Assembly (NCBI RefSeq): GCF_024171865.1
Contig: NZ_JAMTCN010000001.1
Coordinates: 186,001 to 250,000 of the forward strand
Source of the DNA: Prauserella aidingensis
GTDB lineage: Bacteria; Actinomycetota; Actinomycetes; Mycobacteriales; Pseudonocardiaceae
Length of the DNA: 64,000 bases
Direction: 5' to 3'
How positions within the stretch are numbered: the first letter of the stretch is position 1; every line of letters begins with the position of its first letter. Position numbers and translations under genes: made by a program. Of this stretch, positions 49,943 through 61,163 are shown one piece after another. A model generated the notes under the pieces. That model worked only from the letters and a program-made list of their open reading frames with translations. It was not told the DNA's origin and did no database searches.

Positions 49943-51018
49943 GGCGTGATCACCTGGATACCTTCCTCGGCTGCCGAACCGATGACGACCTGCGACGTCT
50001 GCTCATCGACGGTAACGGAATCGGGCTGGCGAACGGTGGGTAGCCGGAACTTTTCCTCCGGTTGTCCGCCGCGTACGTCGTAGCCGACGACCTCGTTGCG
50101 TTCGGTGAGCGTGACCCACGCGACGTGGCGTTTCGCGTCGTAGGCGACGCCGTAGGCCCCGCCGGGCACGGGCTGTCGCTGGCGCAGCAGCAGGGGGTCG
50201 GTGTCGAAGGCGAGCAGGGCGCCGTTGCGGGCGTCGGTGACGAGTACGCGGCCGTACTCGTCGGTCGTGGCGTCGGCTGCGCCCTGGCCCGCGCGCAGCC
50301 CCTCGCCGATCGTGTGGTCGGCGAGGTCCAGCGAGAACACGGCGGTGCGGAGCTGGTCGAGCACGACCGCGCCGCCGCCTGCGACGAGGACGTCGTCGGC
50401 GCTGTAGAGGTCGTCGCGAACGGTGCGGACGGGGGAGTCGTCGGCGTCGAGGACCTGGACGGCCTTGGCGTCGCGGAGCGCGACGAGGGTGCGGTCGCCG
50501 TCGGCGGCCACGCCGGTGGGAACGCCGTCGACCTCGACGACCTCGGCCGTGCCGGTGGCGACGTCGATCCGGGCGAAGGCCTTCGCGTCCGGCATGGTGG
50601 CCACGATCGTGCCGTCGACGGTGCGCAGGCTGCCGGCTTCGCCCGGCAACCGCACCGTGCGTGGTGCGGCTCCGGGATCGTCGAGGTCGTGGAGGTGCAC
50701 GGCGTCCTCGCCCGCGAGCGCGGCCGCGAGCGTGCCGTCCGTGGCGGCCAGGTCGGTGACGTCGCCGCCTGCGGGGACGACCCGGCCTGCCGGGTCCTCG
50801 GTCGTCGCGGGTGACGGTGCGGCGCTCGCCCGTTCGGGATTCTCGACGACCTGGAGTTGGTCGCCGCCTGCGCCCGTGTCGGAACATCCGGTCAGCACCA
50901 GTGCGGACGTGATCGCGAGGGCGGCCAGACTGCGGGTCCGTACCGGTCCGCGGCGCCGGGACGTGCGGGATGACGACGAGCGGGATGACGACGTGCGGAG
51001 TGCGGACGGCGCGGTCAC
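49939..51018 (-). CDS. Lipoprotein with beta-propeller-like repeats
   Basis: 359 aa. A Ser/Arg-rich N-terminus leads into a signal peptide with lipobox LVLTGC (about residue 47). The rest is repetitive beta structure with VTDLAATDGTLAAALAG, VPTGVAADGDRTLVALRD, GVAYDAKRHVAWVTLTERNEVVGYDV, as in YncE or NHL-type propellers. Exposed on the outer face of the membrane; role unknown. GTG overlaps the aldo/keto reductase stop (GTGA) and its stop overlaps the DUF5703 start. Confidence 0.82.
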   Translation of the reverse strand: MTAPSALRTSSSRSSSSRTSRRRGPVRTRSLAALAITSALVLTGCSDTGAGGDQLQVVENPERASAAPSPATTEDPAGRVVPAGGDVTDLAATDGTLAAALAGEDAVHLHDLDDPGAAPRTVRLPGEAGSLRTVDGTIVATMPDAKAFARIDVATGTAEVVEVDGVPTGVAADGDRTLVALRDAKAVQVLDADDSPVRTVRDDLYSADDVLVAGGGAVVLDQLRTAVFSLDLADHTIGEGLRAGQGAADATTDEYGRVLVTDARNGALLAFDTDPLLLRQRQPVPGGAYGVAYDAKRHVAWVTLTERNEVVGYDVRGGQPEEKFRLPTVRQPDSVTVDEQTSQVVIGSAAEEGIQVITP

Positions 51019-52010
51019 GGGGAGTCCTCGTTGCGGTCGGTGGAGTCGGCCGTTCGTGTCGGAGCGGTGCCGCCGTCGGGTTTGCTGACGTCGTCGAGGG
51101 CGCCGCGGATGGCGTCCGGCAGGGTCAGTTCCTCGGCGGCGAGTGAGCCGGCGAGCTGGGTGGCGTCGCGGGCTCCGACGACGGGGGCGACGACGCCCGG
51201 CCGGTCGCGGACCCAGGCCAGGGCGACGGCCAGGGGCGAGGTGCCGAGTCCCTCGGCCGCCGTGGCGACGGCCTCGACGATGCGGCTCGCCCGGTCGGTG
51301 CGGTGGTGGTCGACGTAGCCGCCGTAGGCCGGGTCGGCGCCGCGGGAGTCGGCGGGGGTGCCCGAGCGGTACTTGCCCGTCAGCACGCCGCGTCCGAGGG
51401 GTGCCCACGGCAGCAGGCCGATATCGTGATGGCCCGCCGCGGGCACGATCTCCCGTTCCGGGGTGCGTTCGAGCAGCGAGTACTCGCTCTGGGTGGAGAC
51501 GATCCGGGTGGTGCGCATGCCGCACGCCGCGGTGGCCAGTTGCCATCCGGCGTAGTTGGAGACGCCGACGTAGCGGACCTTGCCGCTGGTGACGGCGTGG
51601 TCGAGCGCGGAGAGGGTCTCCTCGATCGGCACGGCCGGGTCCCAGGCGTGCACCTGCCACAGGTCGATGTGGTCGACGCCGAGGCGCCGCAGCGAGCCGT
51701 CGAGCGCGGCCAGCAGCGACCCGCGGGACGCGCCACCGCCGAAGGGGCCGGCCTCGCGGCGGGCCGCGGCCTTCGTGGCGAGCACGATGTCTTCCCGGGG
51801 GACGAGGTCGGCCAGCAGGGAGCCGAGGATCCGTTCGCTCTCGCCGTCACCGTAGACGTCGGCCGTGTCGACGAGCGTGCCTCCCGCGTCGACGAAGGCC
51901 ACGAGCTGGTTGGCGGCTTCTTCGGTGTCGGTGCCGGTGCCCCATGACAACGTGCCGAGGCCCATGCGGGACACCTGCGCGCCCGAAGCGCCGAGCGGGC
52001 GACATTCCAT
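51015..52010 (-). CDS. Aldo/keto reductase
   Basis: 331-aa TIM barrel oxidoreductase. Catalytic tetrad positions are visible: Asp and Tyr in VDTADVYGDGESE, Lys in LATKAA, His in WQVHAWDP. NADPH-site residues follow near the C-terminus (PVVGARDATQLAGS). First gene of an overlapping three-gene operon with a lipoprotein and DUF5703. Substrate unknown. Confidence 0.93.
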   Translation of the reverse strand: MECRPLGASGAQVSRMGLGTLSWGTGTDTEEAANQLVAFVDAGGTLVDTADVYGDGESERILGSLLADLVPREDIVLATKAAARREAGPFGGGASRGSLLAALDGSLRRLGVDHIDLWQVHAWDPAVPIEETLSALDHAVTSGKVRYVGVSNYAGWQLATAACGMRTTRIVSTQSEYSLLERTPEREIVPAAGHHDIGLLPWAPLGRGVLTGKYRSGTPADSRGADPAYGGYVDHHRTDRASRIVEAVATAAEGLGTSPLAVALAWVRDRPGVVAPVVGARDATQLAGSLAAEELTLPDAIRGALDDVSKPDGGTAPTRTADSTDRNEDSP

Positions 52011-52096
52011 GACTGCCCAGCGTAGTCATCACCCGTCCGGGAGATTGACCAAGGCACCATCGGCGGCATGTCCCGCCACCGATAGTGTCGCTGCCC

Positions 52097-53143
52097 GTGC
52101 GACTGGGATTGAATCTCGGCTACTGGGGCGCCGGGAACGACGCGAGCAACTTGACCTTGGCCAAACATGCCGACGAGCTCGGCTTCTCCGTCGTGTGGGC
52201 GGCGGAGGCGTACGGCTCGGATGCGCCGACGGTGCTGTCGTGGATCGCCGCGCAGACGTCGAACATCGACGTCGGGAGTGCGGTGCTGCAGATCCCCGCG
52301 CGGACGCCGGCCACGACGGCGATGACGGCGGCGACGCTCGACTCGCTGTCGGGCGGCCGGTTCCGCCTGGGACTCGGGGTATCCGGCCCGCAGGTGTCGG
52401 AGGGCTGGCACGGTGTCCGGTTCACGTCGCCGCTGGGCCGCACGCGCGAGTACATGGACATCGTGCGGGCTGCGCTGCGCCGCGAGAAGGTCTCGTACGA
52501 GGGTGAGCACTTCCGGCTTCCGCTGCCGGACGGTCCCGGCAAGGCGCTGCGGCTGACCGTGCACCCGGTGCGTGAGCACATCCCGATGTACCTCGCCGCG
52601 ATCGGCCCGAAGAACGTCGAGCTGACCGGTGAGCTCGCCGACGGCTGGCTCCCGGTGTTCTTCTCGCCCGAACACGCGGGCGACCAGCTGGCGCAGTTGC
52701 GCACCGGTGCGGAGAAGTCGGGTCGAGACCTGTCGTCGTTCGACATCGCGCCGACCGTGCCGCTCGTGCCGGGTGACGACTGGCGGGAGTGCGCCGACTC
52801 GGTGCGGGCGTACGCGGCGCTGTACCTCGGCGGCATGGGCAGCAAGGACAAGAACTTCTACAACCGGCTCGCGGTGCGGATGGGCTTCGAGGCCGAGGCC
52901 GCCGAGGTGCAGGAGAAGTTCCTCGCGAAGGATCACGCGGGGGCGATGGCCGCGGTGCCTGCTGAGTTCCTCGACGCGACGTCGCTGCTGGGGCCGAAGG
53001 AGCGGATCGCCGAGCGGCTGGCGGCGTTCGCGGAGGCCGGTGCGACGACGGTGAGCCTGTCGCCGTTCGTGGCGCCCGAGCAGGGCTTCGACGCACTGCG
53101 CACGGCCGTCGACGCGCTCGAGTTGGCGGGGGTGGCCGGCTGA
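52097..53143 (+). CDS. F420-dependent LLM-class oxidoreductase
   Basis: 348-aa luciferase-like monooxygenase-fold protein. [53 protein letters not shown] and [24 protein letters not shown] are F420-type features. GTG 52097 lies eight bases after TAGTGT (52083-52088), suggesting leaderless initiation; GTG 52085 would fall inside that box. Its stop overlaps the uppP start (TGATG), so the two are coupled. Confidence 0.9.
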   Translation: MRLGLNLGYWGAGNDASNLTLAKHADELGFSVVWAAEAYGSDAPTVLSWIAAQTSNIDVGSAVLQIPARTPATTAMTAATLDSLSGGRFRLGLGVSGPQVSEGWHGVRFTSPLGRTREYMDIVRAALRREKVSYEGEHFRLPLPDGPGKALRLTVHPVREHIPMYLAAIGPKNVELTGELADGWLPVFFSPEHAGDQLAQLRTGAEKSGRDLSSFDIAPTVPLVPGDDWRECADSVRAYAALYLGGMGSKDKNFYNRLAVRMGFEAEAAEVQEKFLAKDHAGAMAAVPAEFLDATSLLGPKERIAERLAAFAEAGATTVSLSPFVAPEQGFDALRTAVDALELAGVAG

Positions 53144-53982
53144 TGGGGTGGTTCGAGGCTCTCGTCCTGGGCATCGTCCAGGGGTTGACGGAGTTCCTGC
53201 CGATCTCGTCGAGCGCGCACCTGCGCGTGACGGCGGCGTTCGCGGGCTGGGGCGACCCGGGTGCGGCGTTCACCGCGGTCACACAGATCGGCACCGAACT
53301 GGCGGTCCTGCTGTTCTTCGGGAAGAAGATCATCAGCATTCTGAAGAACTGGTTCTTCTCGATCTACCGGCCCGAGTACCGGCGTGACCCGGACGCCCGC
53401 ATGGGCTGGCTGATCATCGTCGGGTCGATCCCGATCGGTGTGCTGGGATTGCTGTTCCAGGAACAGATCGAGCACGTGTTCCGTGACCTGCGGCTCATCG
53501 CCACGACGCTGATCGTGTTCGGCATCTTCCTGCTGCTGGCCGACCGGATGGGCAGGCAGGACCGCGATCTGGACCAGCTGACCGTCAAGCACGGTCTGAC
53601 GTACGGGTTCTTCCAGGCGCTCGCGCTGGTGCCCGGCGTGTCGCGGTCGGGCGGCACGATCACCGGTGGCCGCCTGATGGGCTACAGCCGGTCGGCGGCC
53701 GCGGAGTACTCGTTCCTGCTCGCGGTGCCCGCGGTGCTGGCGTCCGGTTTCTACAAGCTCGCCGACATCGGTGACGGCGAGGGACCGGCGTGGGGTCCGA
53801 CGATCCTGGCGACGGTCGTGGCGTTCGCCGTCGGTTACGCGGTCGTCGCGTGGCTGATGTCGTACATCAAGCGGCACTCGTTCCTGCCGTTCGTGATCTA
53901 CCGGGTGGCGCTGGGCCTGCTGCTGTACGTGCTGGTGTTCACCGGTGTCCTCGACCCGAACGCCGGACCGGTGGAGAGCTGA
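53143..53982 (+). CDS. uppP: Undecaprenyl-diphosphatase
   Basis: 279-aa integral membrane enzyme. The two catalytic motifs are clear: [15 protein letters not shown] near the N-terminus and [13 protein letters not shown] in the second half. Dephosphorylates undecaprenyl pyrophosphate so the carrier lipid can be reused for peptidoglycan, and gives bacitracin tolerance. About eight transmembrane segments. ATG overlaps the stop of the LLM gene. Confidence 0.97.
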   Translation: MGWFEALVLGIVQGLTEFLPISSSAHLRVTAAFAGWGDPGAAFTAVTQIGTELAVLLFFGKKIISILKNWFFSIYRPEYRRDPDARMGWLIIVGSIPIGVLGLLFQEQIEHVFRDLRLIATTLIVFGIFLLLADRMGRQDRDLDQLTVKHGLTYGFFQALALVPGVSRSGGTITGGRLMGYSRSAAAEYSFLLAVPAVLASGFYKLADIGDGEGPAWGPTILATVVAFAVGYAVVAWLMSYIKRHSFLPFVIYRVALGLLLYVLVFTGVLDPNAGPVES

Positions 53983-54015
53983 TCGACACGCGGGTGTCGG
54001 CGTAGGGTGACGGGC

Positions 54016-54741
54016 GTGGGAACCGTCATTCTGCTGCGGCACGGCCGGTCGACGGCGAACGGCTCGGGTGTGCTCGCCGGACGTATGCCGAAGGTCGGCC
54101 TGGACGACACTGGGCGCGGGCAGGCGCAACGGTTGGTGGATCGCCTCGCCGACGTGCCGTTGGCCGCGCTCGTGTCGTCGCCGCTGCTGCGGTGCAAGCA
54201 GACGCTCGAGCCGCTCGCCAAGGCGCGCGGGCTCACGCGGGTGACCGAGTCACGGTTATCCGAAGTGGACTACGGCGACTGGACCGGCCGGGAGCTGAAG
54301 ACCCTCGCGAAGGAGCCGCTGTGGCGGGTCGTGCAGGCGCATCCGTCGGCTGCGGTGTTCCCCGGTGGGGAGGGACTCGCGGGGGTGCAGGCGCGGGCGG
54401 TTGCGGCCGTGCGGGAGCACGACGCGCGGCTCACCGCCGAACACGGTGAGCACGTCGTGTGGGCGCTGTGCAGCCACGGCGACGTGATCAAGGCGATCCT
54501 CGCCGACGCGCTCGGCCAGCATCTCGACGGTTTCCAGCGCATCGTCGTCGACCCGGGTTCGCTGTCGGTCGTGCGCTACAGCGAGACGCGGCCGTTCGTG
54601 CTGCGCATCAACGACAACGCGGGGGACCTGTCCGGAGTCGTGCCCCCGAAACCCGCCAAGCGTGGCCGCAGGCGCCGGAAGGGCGCCGACTCCTCCGACG
54701 CCGTTCCCGGTGGGACCACTGGACGAAAGGACAACGCGTGA
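54016..54741 (+). CDS. Histidine phosphatase family protein (MSMEG_4193 type)
   Basis: 241 aa. Phosphatase motif LLRHGRSTANGSG, second His region SHGDVIKAILADALG, and LSEVDYGDWTGRELK match TIGR03848-type actinobacterial proteins of the phosphoglycerate-mutase superfamily. A basic C-terminal tail follows (RGRRRRKGADSSD). GTG at 54016 lies seven bases after TAGGGT (54003-54008). Stop overlaps the M3 peptidase start (GTGA). Confidence 0.9.
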   Translation: MGTVILLRHGRSTANGSGVLAGRMPKVGLDDTGRGQAQRLVDRLADVPLAALVSSPLLRCKQTLEPLAKARGLTRVTESRLSEVDYGDWTGRELKTLAKEPLWRVVQAHPSAAVFPGGEGLAGVQARAVAAVREHDARLTAEHGEHVVWALCSHGDVIKAILADALGQHLDGFQRIVVDPGSLSVVRYSETRPFVLRINDNAGDLSGVVPPKPAKRGRRRRKGADSSDAVPGGTTGRKDNA

Positions 54742-56783
54742 CCGACAACCCGCTGCTGGCGCCGAGCGACCTGCCGTACGGGCTGCCGCTGTTCGACCGC
54801 ATCTCCGACGAGCATTTCCTGCCCGCCTTCGAGACGGCGCTGGCCGAGCACCGGGCGGAGATCGCGGCGATCGTGGACGATCCGGAACCGCCGTCGTTCG
54901 AGAACACGATCGTCGCGCTCGAGTGTTCGGGGCAGCTGCTGCACCGGGTGTCGCAGATACTGTTCAACCTGACCGCTGCGGATGCCAACGACGCGCGCCG
55001 GGCGGTGCAGACCGAGATCGCTCCGCGGCTGGCGGCGCACTCGGACGCGGTCCATCTCGACGCGGCGCTGTTCGCCCGTGTCGACGCGGTGCACGCCCGG
55101 CGGGACGAGCTCGACCTCACGCCCGAACAGGACTGGCTGCTGCACCGCACCCACGTCGCATTCACCCGTGCCGGCGCGGGCCTGCCCGAGGACAAGCAGG
55201 CCCGGCTGCGGGAACTCAACGAGGAGCTGTCCCGGCTCGAGACCCGGTTCCAGGACAACCTCCTCGCCGACACCAACGAGCTGGCCGTGCTGGTGTCCAC
55301 ACGCGACGAGCTGGCGGGGCTGTCCGACGACGCGGTCACCGCGGCCGCCGAAGCGGCCACCGCGCGCGGCGAGGACGGCAAGTACCTGCTCACGCTCGGG
55401 CTGCCGTCCGCCCAGCCGGTGCTGGCGTCGTTGGAGAACCGCGACCTGCGCAAGCGCGTGTTCACCGCGTCGGTCTCGCGCGGGGGACGGGGTAACGAAC
55501 ACGACAACAAGGAGATCCTGGCCACGATCGCCCGGTTGCGGGCCGAACGTGCCGCGGTGCTCGGGTACCCGAATCACGCCGCGTACGCCATCGAGGACCA
55601 GACCGCCGGGTCGGCCGAGGCCGCGGTGTCCATGCTGGAACGGTTGGCGCCCGCCGCCGTCGCCAACGCGAACGCCGAGGCCGCCGAACTGCAGGAGGAC
55701 CTGGCCGCCGACGGCGTCGAGGGCGAGCTGCAGCCGTGGGACTGGGCCTACTACGCCGAGCGGGTCCGCAAGCGCAGGTTCGACATCGACGACGCCGCGT
55801 TGCGGCCCTACTTCGAGCTGGAGCGGGTGCTCGTCGACGGCGTGTTCCATGCGGCGGGCAAGCTGTACGGGCTCACGTTCGCCGAACGGTCGGACCTGGC
55901 CGGCTACCACCCCGATGTGCGGGTGTGGGAGGTGTTCGACGCCGACGGCGGCCCGCTCGGGCTGTACCTGGGTGACTTCTTCACACGCGACGCCAAGCGG
56001 GGCGGGGCGTGGATGAACAACCTCGTCGAGCAGTCGCGCCTGCTGGGGCAGCGTCCGGTGGTGGTGAACAACCTGAACATCACCAAGCCCGCCGACGGCG
56101 AGCCCGCGCTGCTCACCTACGACGAGGTGACCACGCTGTTCCACGAGTTCGGGCACGCCCTGCACGGGTTGGTGTCCGATGTGGAGTACCAGTCGCTGGA
56201 GGGCACGAACGTGCCGCGCGACTTCGTCGAGTTCCCGTCGCAGGTCAACGAGATGTGGGCGCTGTGGCCGGAGGTGCTCGCCAACTACGCGCGGCACCAT
56301 CGCACCGGCGAGCCGTTGCCGCAGGAGACGGCGGCGAAGCTGGAGGAGGCGAGCCGCTACGGCGAGGGTTTCCGCACCACGGAGTATCTCGCGGCGTCGT
56401 TGCTGGACCTCGCGTGGCACACCATCGGGCCGGACGCCGAGGTGGACGACGTCGACCGGTTCGAGGCCGAGGCGCTGCAGAAGGCCGGTGTCGCGCTCGC
56501 GACGGTCCCGCCGCGGTACCGCAGCACCTACTTCGCGCACGTGTTCAGCAATGCCTACGCGGCCGGGTACTACTCGTACATCTGGTCCGAGGTCCTGGAC
56601 GCCGAGTCGGTGGAGTGGTTCCGGGAGAACGGAGGACTGGCGCGGGAGAACGGCGACCGCTTCCGTGCGGAGCTGCTCGCCAAGGGCGGCAGCGTGGACG
56701 TGATGGAGGCGTTCCGCGCCTTCCGCGGCCGTGACCCGCAGCTGCAGCCGTTGCTCGAACGCCGCGGGCTCACCGCTGCGTGA
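54738..56783 (+). CDS. M3 family metallopeptidase (oligopeptidase A/Dcp type)
   Basis: 681-aa cytosolic zinc peptidase. Zinc site HEFGHALHG (about residue 472) with the third ligand Glu in EFPSQVNEMW. The N-terminal half is the typical long helical region. Degrades short peptides. GTG start overlaps the phosphatase stop; they are coupled. A strong hairpin follows the stop. Confidence 0.95.
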   Translation: MTDNPLLAPSDLPYGLPLFDRISDEHFLPAFETALAEHRAEIAAIVDDPEPPSFENTIVALECSGQLLHRVSQILFNLTAADANDARRAVQTEIAPRLAAHSDAVHLDAALFARVDAVHARRDELDLTPEQDWLLHRTHVAFTRAGAGLPEDKQARLRELNEELSRLETRFQDNLLADTNELAVLVSTRDELAGLSDDAVTAAAEAATARGEDGKYLLTLGLPSAQPVLASLENRDLRKRVFTASVSRGGRGNEHDNKEILATIARLRAERAAVLGYPNHAAYAIEDQTAGSAEAAVSMLERLAPAAVANANAEAAELQEDLAADGVEGELQPWDWAYYAERVRKRRFDIDDAALRPYFELERVLVDGVFHAAGKLYGLTFAERSDLAGYHPDVRVWEVFDADGGPLGLYLGDFFTRDAKRGGAWMNNLVEQSRLLGQRPVVVNNLNITKPADGEPALLTYDEVTTLFHEFGHALHGLVSDVEYQSLEGTNVPRDFVEFPSQVNEMWALWPEVLANYARHHRTGEPLPQETAAKLEEASRYGEGFRTTEYLAASLLDLAWHTIGPDAEVDDVDRFEAEALQKAGVALATVPPRYRSTYFAHVFSNAYAAGYYSYIWSEVLDAESVEWFRENGGLARENGDRFRAELLAKGGSVDVMEAFRAFRGRDPQLQPLLERRGLTAA

Positions 56784-56793
56784 CGAGCCGTCG

Positions 56794-56826
56794 ACCGGCC
56801 CGGACACGGCGGGTGTCCGGGCCGGT
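56794..56826. terminator. Bidirectional hairpin terminator
   Basis: ACCGGCCCGGACAC (56794-56807) pairs perfectly with 56813-56826 around a five-base loop, between the convergent M3 peptidase and lipoprotein genes. Confidence 0.8.
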
Positions 56827-56846
56827 GCCGCGGCTGCGGTCCGGCC

Positions 56847-57518
56847 TCACTTGGTCCAGACGACCGGGTTGTCCTCGTAGTCGGGGGCGTCGGTGAAGTG
56901 GGCTTCCGTCACGTCGCCGCGGGCCGAACCCTCGATGGTGCAGCTCTCGTACGAGGCACCCTGCTCGTTGAACTCCGACGGCGCGGACTCGCTCTCGCAC
57001 TGGTCCACACCGCCGATCACGGTGAGCATGGCTCCGGTCGAGTCGCCGCCCGCGAGCCGGCCGTCGAGGTCGACCCTCGAGTACTTCAGGTCGTCGCCGC
57101 CGACGTTCTCGACCGTGAAGCTGATGTAGTGGGGCGTGATGCGTGAGTCGACCGACGATCCGTCGCTCTTCTTCGGCAGGTCGGAGGCCGAGCCCTTCTC
57201 GATACCGGTCACCGTGATGGCGATGGTGCCCTTCGTGTCGTCGGTGTACTCGAACGGCACGACGGCACGCTCGCCGACTTTCAGCTCCGTGCCGGGGGCG
57301 GTGACGTCGTCGTCGATCGGCAGGGCGCTCACGTCGCCACCGTCGCCACCGTCGTCGTCCGGTGCTTCCGACGATTCGGCGGGCGCTGCGCTGCTCGTCG
57401 CCGTGGAGTCCTGCTCCTGCGGCTCGGCGGCGCCCTCTTCCTCGCCGCCGCAGGCCGACAGGGCCAGGCCGATGGTCGCGACAACTGCCGCCGATGCGGC
57501 GATACGTCCGTTGCGCAC
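56847..57518 (-). CDS. Predicted lipoprotein with immunoglobulin-like domain
   Basis: 223 aa. Signal peptide with lipobox ALSAC (Cys near residue 23), then a long Glu/Ser/Asp-rich linker (GEEEGAAEPQEQDSTATSS) and a beta-rich C-terminal part (ELKVGERAVVPFEYTDDTKGTIAITVTGIEKG, HYISFTVENVGGDDLKYSRVDLDG) resembling DUF4352-type domains. Two Cys (DQCESE, SYESCTIEG) could form a disulfide. GTG with GTGAGG upstream. Function unknown. Confidence 0.8.
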   Translation of the reverse strand: MRNGRIAASAAVVATIGLALSACGGEEEGAAEPQEQDSTATSSAAPAESSEAPDDDGGDGGDVSALPIDDDVTAPGTELKVGERAVVPFEYTDDTKGTIAITVTGIEKGSASDLPKKSDGSSVDSRITPHYISFTVENVGGDDLKYSRVDLDGRLAGGDSTGAMLTVIGGVDQCESESAPSEFNEQGASYESCTIEGSARGDVTEAHFTDAPDYEDNPVVWTK

Positions 57519-57728
57519 GGTTACCTCACTCTGCGTCGTCAGTGCTGCCGCCATGGCAGCGTCTGAAGAAACGACGCATCCGGCATGTCCGGCGTTCCCG
57601 GCACACCGAAACGTGACCGCGCGCACGTTGCGTGATCACCGCGGTGTGTCGGACCGCGTGAGCGAGTCGCGGTGTCCCGTGCCGGCGAGGCAGCGGGCCC
57701 CGACCACGACGCGGGTACCGACCACGAC

Positions 57729-57774
57729 GAGGGGCCGCCGGAACCCGTCGCGTCGACGGTTCCGACGGCCCCTC
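57729..57774 (-). terminator. Hairpin terminator after malate dehydrogenase
   Basis: GAGGGGCCG (57729-57737) pairs with CGGCCCCTC (57766-57774) and the inner CCGGAACC with GGTTCCG, giving a long stem just past the mdh stop. Confidence 0.7.
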
Positions 57775-57791
57775 GGCTGCGGGAAACGGCC

Positions 57792-58802
<1,011 letters not shown>

Positions 58803-58827
58803 TCATTCAGTGCTTGTACTCGGGATG

Positions 58828-60945
58828 CTATCCGCCGGTTTCGGCTCTCGGTGGGTGCGTCGCCTCACCTGTACCGATTGAGCCGGGCCCGGGTGTGACG
58901 CCGAACGCTTTGCCGAGTGCGCCGGCGGCCTCGTCGAGTTTCGCGAAGCTCGCGAGCAGGACCCGCGTCGCCGGTTCGTCGTCCGGCCGGACCCCGTCGT
59001 CGCCGGGTGGTGGTACGACGTGGCCCGCCGAGCCGGGGGAGCGGACCGCGGTGAGCAACGTGTCGATGTTGCCGATGAGCCTCGTCGTGACGGCGTCCAG
59101 CCTGCCGTCCAGCGCGAGCAGTCCCGGCCGGGCGCGGGCGGCGATGTGTCGTGCCCGGAACGCGACGGCGTCGAGGGTGTCCACGACGTACCAGCCGTAG
59201 TCGCGGCGCGCCGCACGCAGGCTGATCGGGTGCGTGAGCGGTTCCACGACGCTGCGAACCTGTTCGACGTCGCGGTCGAGCGTGCGCGAGAGCTCGATAA
59301 CGTTCACGTTGTCCACACCGGCCAGCAGGTCGCGGGTCCGGGCCACGTACTCCCGCAGGTCCTCCAGCGCGGTACCGACGTCGTCGAGCATGACGGCCCT
59401 GGTCCGGACCGGCAGGATCACCACCGCCGCCAGCACACCGGCGGCCGCGCCGACGGCCGTCTCCGCGAGTCGGACGCCGAGCACCTCGATGCTGAACGTC
59501 CCGAGCAGGCTGTAGAGCAGGCCGAGCATGGTCGTGATGAAGAACGTCATCGCGATCTGCGAGGCCCTGGCGAAGAACACCATGCCGAACACGCACAGGA
59601 GGATCAGCGCGATCGTCGCGGGCACGTTCTCGGCCACGACGAGGGCGCACAGCGCACCGGCGAAGATGCCGACGACCGTGCCGACGACGCGGCGGGCGCT
59701 CTTGACCAGCGTCGCGCCCGCGCTCGACGCGCCGAGGAAGACGACGAACACGGTCAGCACCGCCCAGTACCACCGCTGGTGCGACACCAGGTCGCCACCG
59801 ACGACGGCCAGGCCGCCGCCGAGTACCGCCTGGATCGCGCTGCGAGTGCGGTTGTCGTAGGCCAGCACCGGCGTGCGTTCGGACTCCTCGTCCTCCGGCG
59901 GTTCCGGCTCGGCCGAGAAGTCGCGCTCGGCGATGCGCTGGGCGTTCAGGTCGGCGAGCGCGAGTTCGGCGATGGCGCGGCGCACGTCGTCGCCCGGTTC
60001 GGCACGGTCGCCGAGCCTGCTGCCGCTGACGAGCAGCTCGCTGAACTCGGCGGTGTCGCTGATGACCGGGAGTTCACGCGGATCACGTTCGATGAGGGAG
60101 CGGAACCGGTGCAGCCGCGCGACCAGGTCGTCACGGACCGGCTCGTCGAGCTGGTCCGCGCACGCCCTGCGGGTGGTCATCGCGAGCCACTGCGCCGCCA
60201 GCTCGACCTCGAGCGCCCGCCGCCGCAGCAACGCGGCTGCCTGCGGATCGTCGAAAACGTCGCCGATGGTGTCCTCGATCAGCAGGACGGCCTCGTGCAG
60301 CCGGTCACCCGCGCGGCGGAGCTGTTTGTCGGTGCGCTGCGTGCCGCCCGCGGCGAGGTGGTTCGCGGCGGCCGACACGCTGGCGCTCAACCGGGTGCGG
60401 AACGACCGGCGCACGGCCAGCAGCTCGCGGCCTGCCCTGCGCGGCAGCAGCACGAACCGCACGATGGCGTTCGCTCCCAGTCCGACGGCGAGCGCCACCA
60501 GCAACATCGGCACCTGCTCGACGCGGGTCTGCAGGAACATCGCGAAGAAGAACAGGAAGAACGGTGCCGACCCGAGCGCGATACCGCGGGGGCCGAACCG
60601 CTGTGCGTAGACCGCGACGAAGATCAGGAGCACGAAGACGACACCGTCGAGCGGCGGCACGGCCTGCCCGAGGCTCGCGGACGTCACCGCGAGCGAACCG
60701 ACGACGAACACGAGTCCGAGGGACACCGCCTGCCCGGCGGGCTCGGGATCGCTGATCGTGAACGCGGCCATCAGTGCGCCGACCGCACCGATGAGCACGA
60801 CGGGCAACGGCGGTCCGAGCACGGCGAGGACGGACACCGCGATGCCGATGCCGAGCACCGCCGACAGTGCGCGGCGGCTCCGGCTCCACCCGGGGTCCGA
60901 GGCGCGGAGCCGATCGACGGCGGTTTCCAGGGCACGGCCGATCAT
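58828..60945 (-). CDS. FUSC-family membrane transporter
   Basis: 705 aa with two blocks of hydrophobic segments (about 25-165 and 395-560) separated and followed by soluble helical regions, the duplicated architecture of FUSC/AaeB-type aromatic-acid exporters. The second block includes HQRWYWAVLTVFVVFLGASSAGATLVKSARRVVGTVVG. ATG 60945 chosen at the start of homology; the frame is open for 144 further bases upstream but that part is Arg/Pro-rich. Lies upstream of mdh on the same strand, gap 46 bp. Confidence 0.88.
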   Translation of the reverse strand: MIGRALETAVDRLRASDPGWSRSRRALSAVLGIGIAVSVLAVLGPPLPVVLIGAVGALMAAFTISDPEPAGQAVSLGLVFVVGSLAVTSASLGQAVPPLDGVVFVLLIFVAVYAQRFGPRGIALGSAPFFLFFFAMFLQTRVEQVPMLLVALAVGLGANAIVRFVLLPRRAGRELLAVRRSFRTRLSASVSAAANHLAAGGTQRTDKQLRRAGDRLHEAVLLIEDTIGDVFDDPQAAALLRRRALEVELAAQWLAMTTRRACADQLDEPVRDDLVARLHRFRSLIERDPRELPVISDTAEFSELLVSGSRLGDRAEPGDDVRRAIAELALADLNAQRIAERDFSAEPEPPEDEESERTPVLAYDNRTRSAIQAVLGGGLAVVGGDLVSHQRWYWAVLTVFVVFLGASSAGATLVKSARRVVGTVVGIFAGALCALVVAENVPATIALILLCVFGMVFFARASQIAMTFFITTMLGLLYSLLGTFSIEVLGVRLAETAVGAAAGVLAAVVILPVRTRAVMLDDVGTALEDLREYVARTRDLLAGVDNVNVIELSRTLDRDVEQVRSVVEPLTHPISLRAARRDYGWYVVDTLDAVAFRARHIAARARPGLLALDGRLDAVTTRLIGNIDTLLTAVRSPGSAGHVVPPPGDDGVRPDDEPATRVLLASFAKLDEAAGALGKAFGVTPGPGSIGTGEATHPPRAETGG

Positions 60946-61163
60946 CGGTGCGACCCCGAGCGTTCGGATCCCGCGGCGGGTCGTCCGCCTCCCCGGCGCG
61001 CGTCGCTGCGTCGCGTCCGGCGGGAACGGGTGTGGGCCACGTCCCCCACCGTAGTCCGCGGGTCGATCACCGCCCGGGGACGCCGCCATGGCCCCGGGCG
61101 AACGTCCCCTGATGGAGTACGCCGCCGAGTCGCGGGAACGTCGGGCGAGCCTTACCGTCAGGC

